From the NCBI GenBank assembly GCA_014155875.1, contig JACEFZ010018303.1, positions 851,001 to 915,000 of the forward strand: a stretch of 64,000 nucleotides of DNA, in the 5' to 3' direction. The notes below the pieces were generated by a model. It saw nothing but the letters and a program-made list of their open reading frames with translations. It did not search any database and was not told the DNA's origin. This document shows positions 62,885 to 64,000 of this stretch, piece after piece. The number at the start of each line of letters is the position of its first letter. Positions within the stretch are counted from its first letter, which is position 1. The translations under genes and the position numbers were made by a program. This DNA is from Cepaea nemoralis (taxonomy: Eukaryota > Mollusca > Gastropoda > Stylommatophora > Helicidae).

Positions 62885-64000
62885 AGCAGCCTGGTGATTT
62901 GGTCAATTCCATATTCTTCTAAGGCATTGATCATTTCTACTGTGATGTTTATCTGTACCCGGGGTCTTGCCAGTTTTCATATGGTTAAGAGCATTCTGAA
63001 CCTCTGTCTTCAAAATTGATGGTCCTTCATTATTATTCCGATGATCATATTGTTCTTCTCTTGTATCATCATAAAGGTCTTTCACATAATCTGACCACGC
63101 ATGTAAAATCTGATCTTTTTCTATTATGATTTTGCCATCTTTGGTTTTTAGGCAATGTGTGTGTTCTTTTGTTAGTGATGTCATGAATTCTTATGTGCAT
63201 TAATTTGGTATCCCGGGTATTGTGTTGGTGTTCAATTTCCTTGCAATTTTCCCCCAAGCCATGTTTCTTTTGCCTCTTTGCATAGCTTCCTAATTTTCCT
63301 ATGAATATCTTCATATTTGTCCTTGTTATTTTTGTTATTTCTTCTTACTTCCATGATTTTAAGATGTCTTCCATCATCCATTTCTTGCGTCCTATTATCT
63401 TTCCTTTTGGAATGGTTGTTTCTGCAGCTTGGTTGACTGATTTCTTTAACATTTCCCATTGGTCATTGACATCTTGAAATAACATTTCCATATCGGACAA
63501 TGCATCAAATCTGTTATTTTACCTATACGTTGAATTCATCTTTTATTTCCTCACTCTTCAGTGCTTGTAGATCAAATTGTTTGTTTCTTGGTGAATATTT
63601 GACTTTCTTTAACTTTATATGTAAATTGCTTAAGATTAATCTATGGTCTCTGTAGCAGTCTGCGCTTGGTATAGTTTTTGCGACTTTTAAGGCATTTCAA
63701 AATCTTCTGTTGATGAGGATGTAATCAATCTGATTTTTAATCTTATGATCAGGACTCCTCCATGTCCATAATCTCCTTGGGTGCTGTTGAAACCAGGTGT
63801 TTCCAATAATCAAATCTTGCTCTTTTGCCCACTGTACTAGTCTGCAACCTCTTTCATTCTGTTCCCCTAGTCCATACTTGCCTACTATGCATCCGTCCTG
63901 TTGATTTCCAACTTTGGCATTCAAGTCACCCATTATGATAGTTACTTCAGAATTCTTGCATTTCTTGAAGGCTTTCTCTAAATCACTATAAAATTCATCG
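62885..64000 (-). pseudogene. RTE-like endonuclease and linker, partial
   Basis: The minus strand from 64000 downward: MGDLNAKVGNQQDGCIVGKY (63933), IGNTWFQQHPRRLWTWRSPD and KNQIDYILINRRF, then linker frames 63459-63232, 63314-63069 and 63184-62903 (MKTGKTPGTDKHH). The endonuclease N-terminus is beyond the window. Several frame breaks between 63700 and 62900. Confidence 0.85.

Larger units (their letters stand above)
61335..64000 (-). mobile_element. RTE-like non-LTR retrotransposon, runs off the window edge
   Basis: Minus-strand element with (atgg)n tail near 61345-61355, reverse transcriptase (61359-62728), a short SINE-like insertion at 62729-62871, then the linker and endonuclease up to 64000, where the window ends. 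Same subfamily as the element at 53005-53955 and the host element at 20065-27325. Confidence 0.88.

Overview
The window looks like gene-poor, repeat-rich DNA of an invertebrate animal, most likely a mollusc and perhaps a gastropod. The evidence is spliced exons with GT..AG borders, many non-LTR retrotransposons with simple-repeat tails, tRNA-derived SINEs, a Ty3/gypsy element and a dozen or so minisatellite arrays. The phylum is inferred from the mix of families, not proven. Almost every long open frame is a transposon protein or a frame held open by a tandem repeat.

Host genes. The only convincing cellular genes are two divergent paralogues of a Rv2258c-like SAM-dependent methyltransferase. 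Gene 1 (minus strand) has exon 1 at 27653-27493, exon 2 at 17613-17408 and exon 3 at 14881-14768. The splice phases agree, and the remaining exons lie beyond base 1. Gene 2 (plus strand) shows only exon 1 (59266-59426), with the same length and the same donor site as exon 1 of gene 1.

1-14.4 kb is a nested stack of transposons. A copy of a retrotransposon 5' leader (about 1235-14395) was entered by an RNase H-type non-LTR element (1519-14196, 8-bp target duplication). That element was entered by a TA-inserting IS630-Tc1-mariner transposon (2348-13301) and by a small TA-flanked element (13355-13766). The large transposon in turn holds a deleted mariner (3649-4379) and a 7.4-kb Ty3/gypsy element (5385-12822). 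This last element has integrase upstream of reverse transcriptase, the Gmr1-type order, and a SCAN-like capsid. It is the most notable object in the window.

14.4-27.7 kb is methyltransferase intron sequence. It holds minisatellites, a SINE, a Penelope-like fragment and an RTE-like element (20065-27325) broken by three later insertions, each with a target duplication. One of these is a nearly intact 4.1-kb EN-RT element (20405-24522).

27.7-36.4 kb has short tandem arrays, a 3.1-kb satellite of 52-bp units with higher-order duplication, and a CCHC ORF1-only element (about 32390-35750) split by a GT-rich insertion.

36.4-59 kb has a second 4.2-kb EN-RT element (36460-40637), three more RNase H-type copies, an L2/CR1-like element (50018-53000) with another insertion, SINEs, a MITE-like palindrome and more minisatellites. 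59-64 kb has methyltransferase exon 1 of gene 2 and several RTE-like copies, the last running off the right edge.
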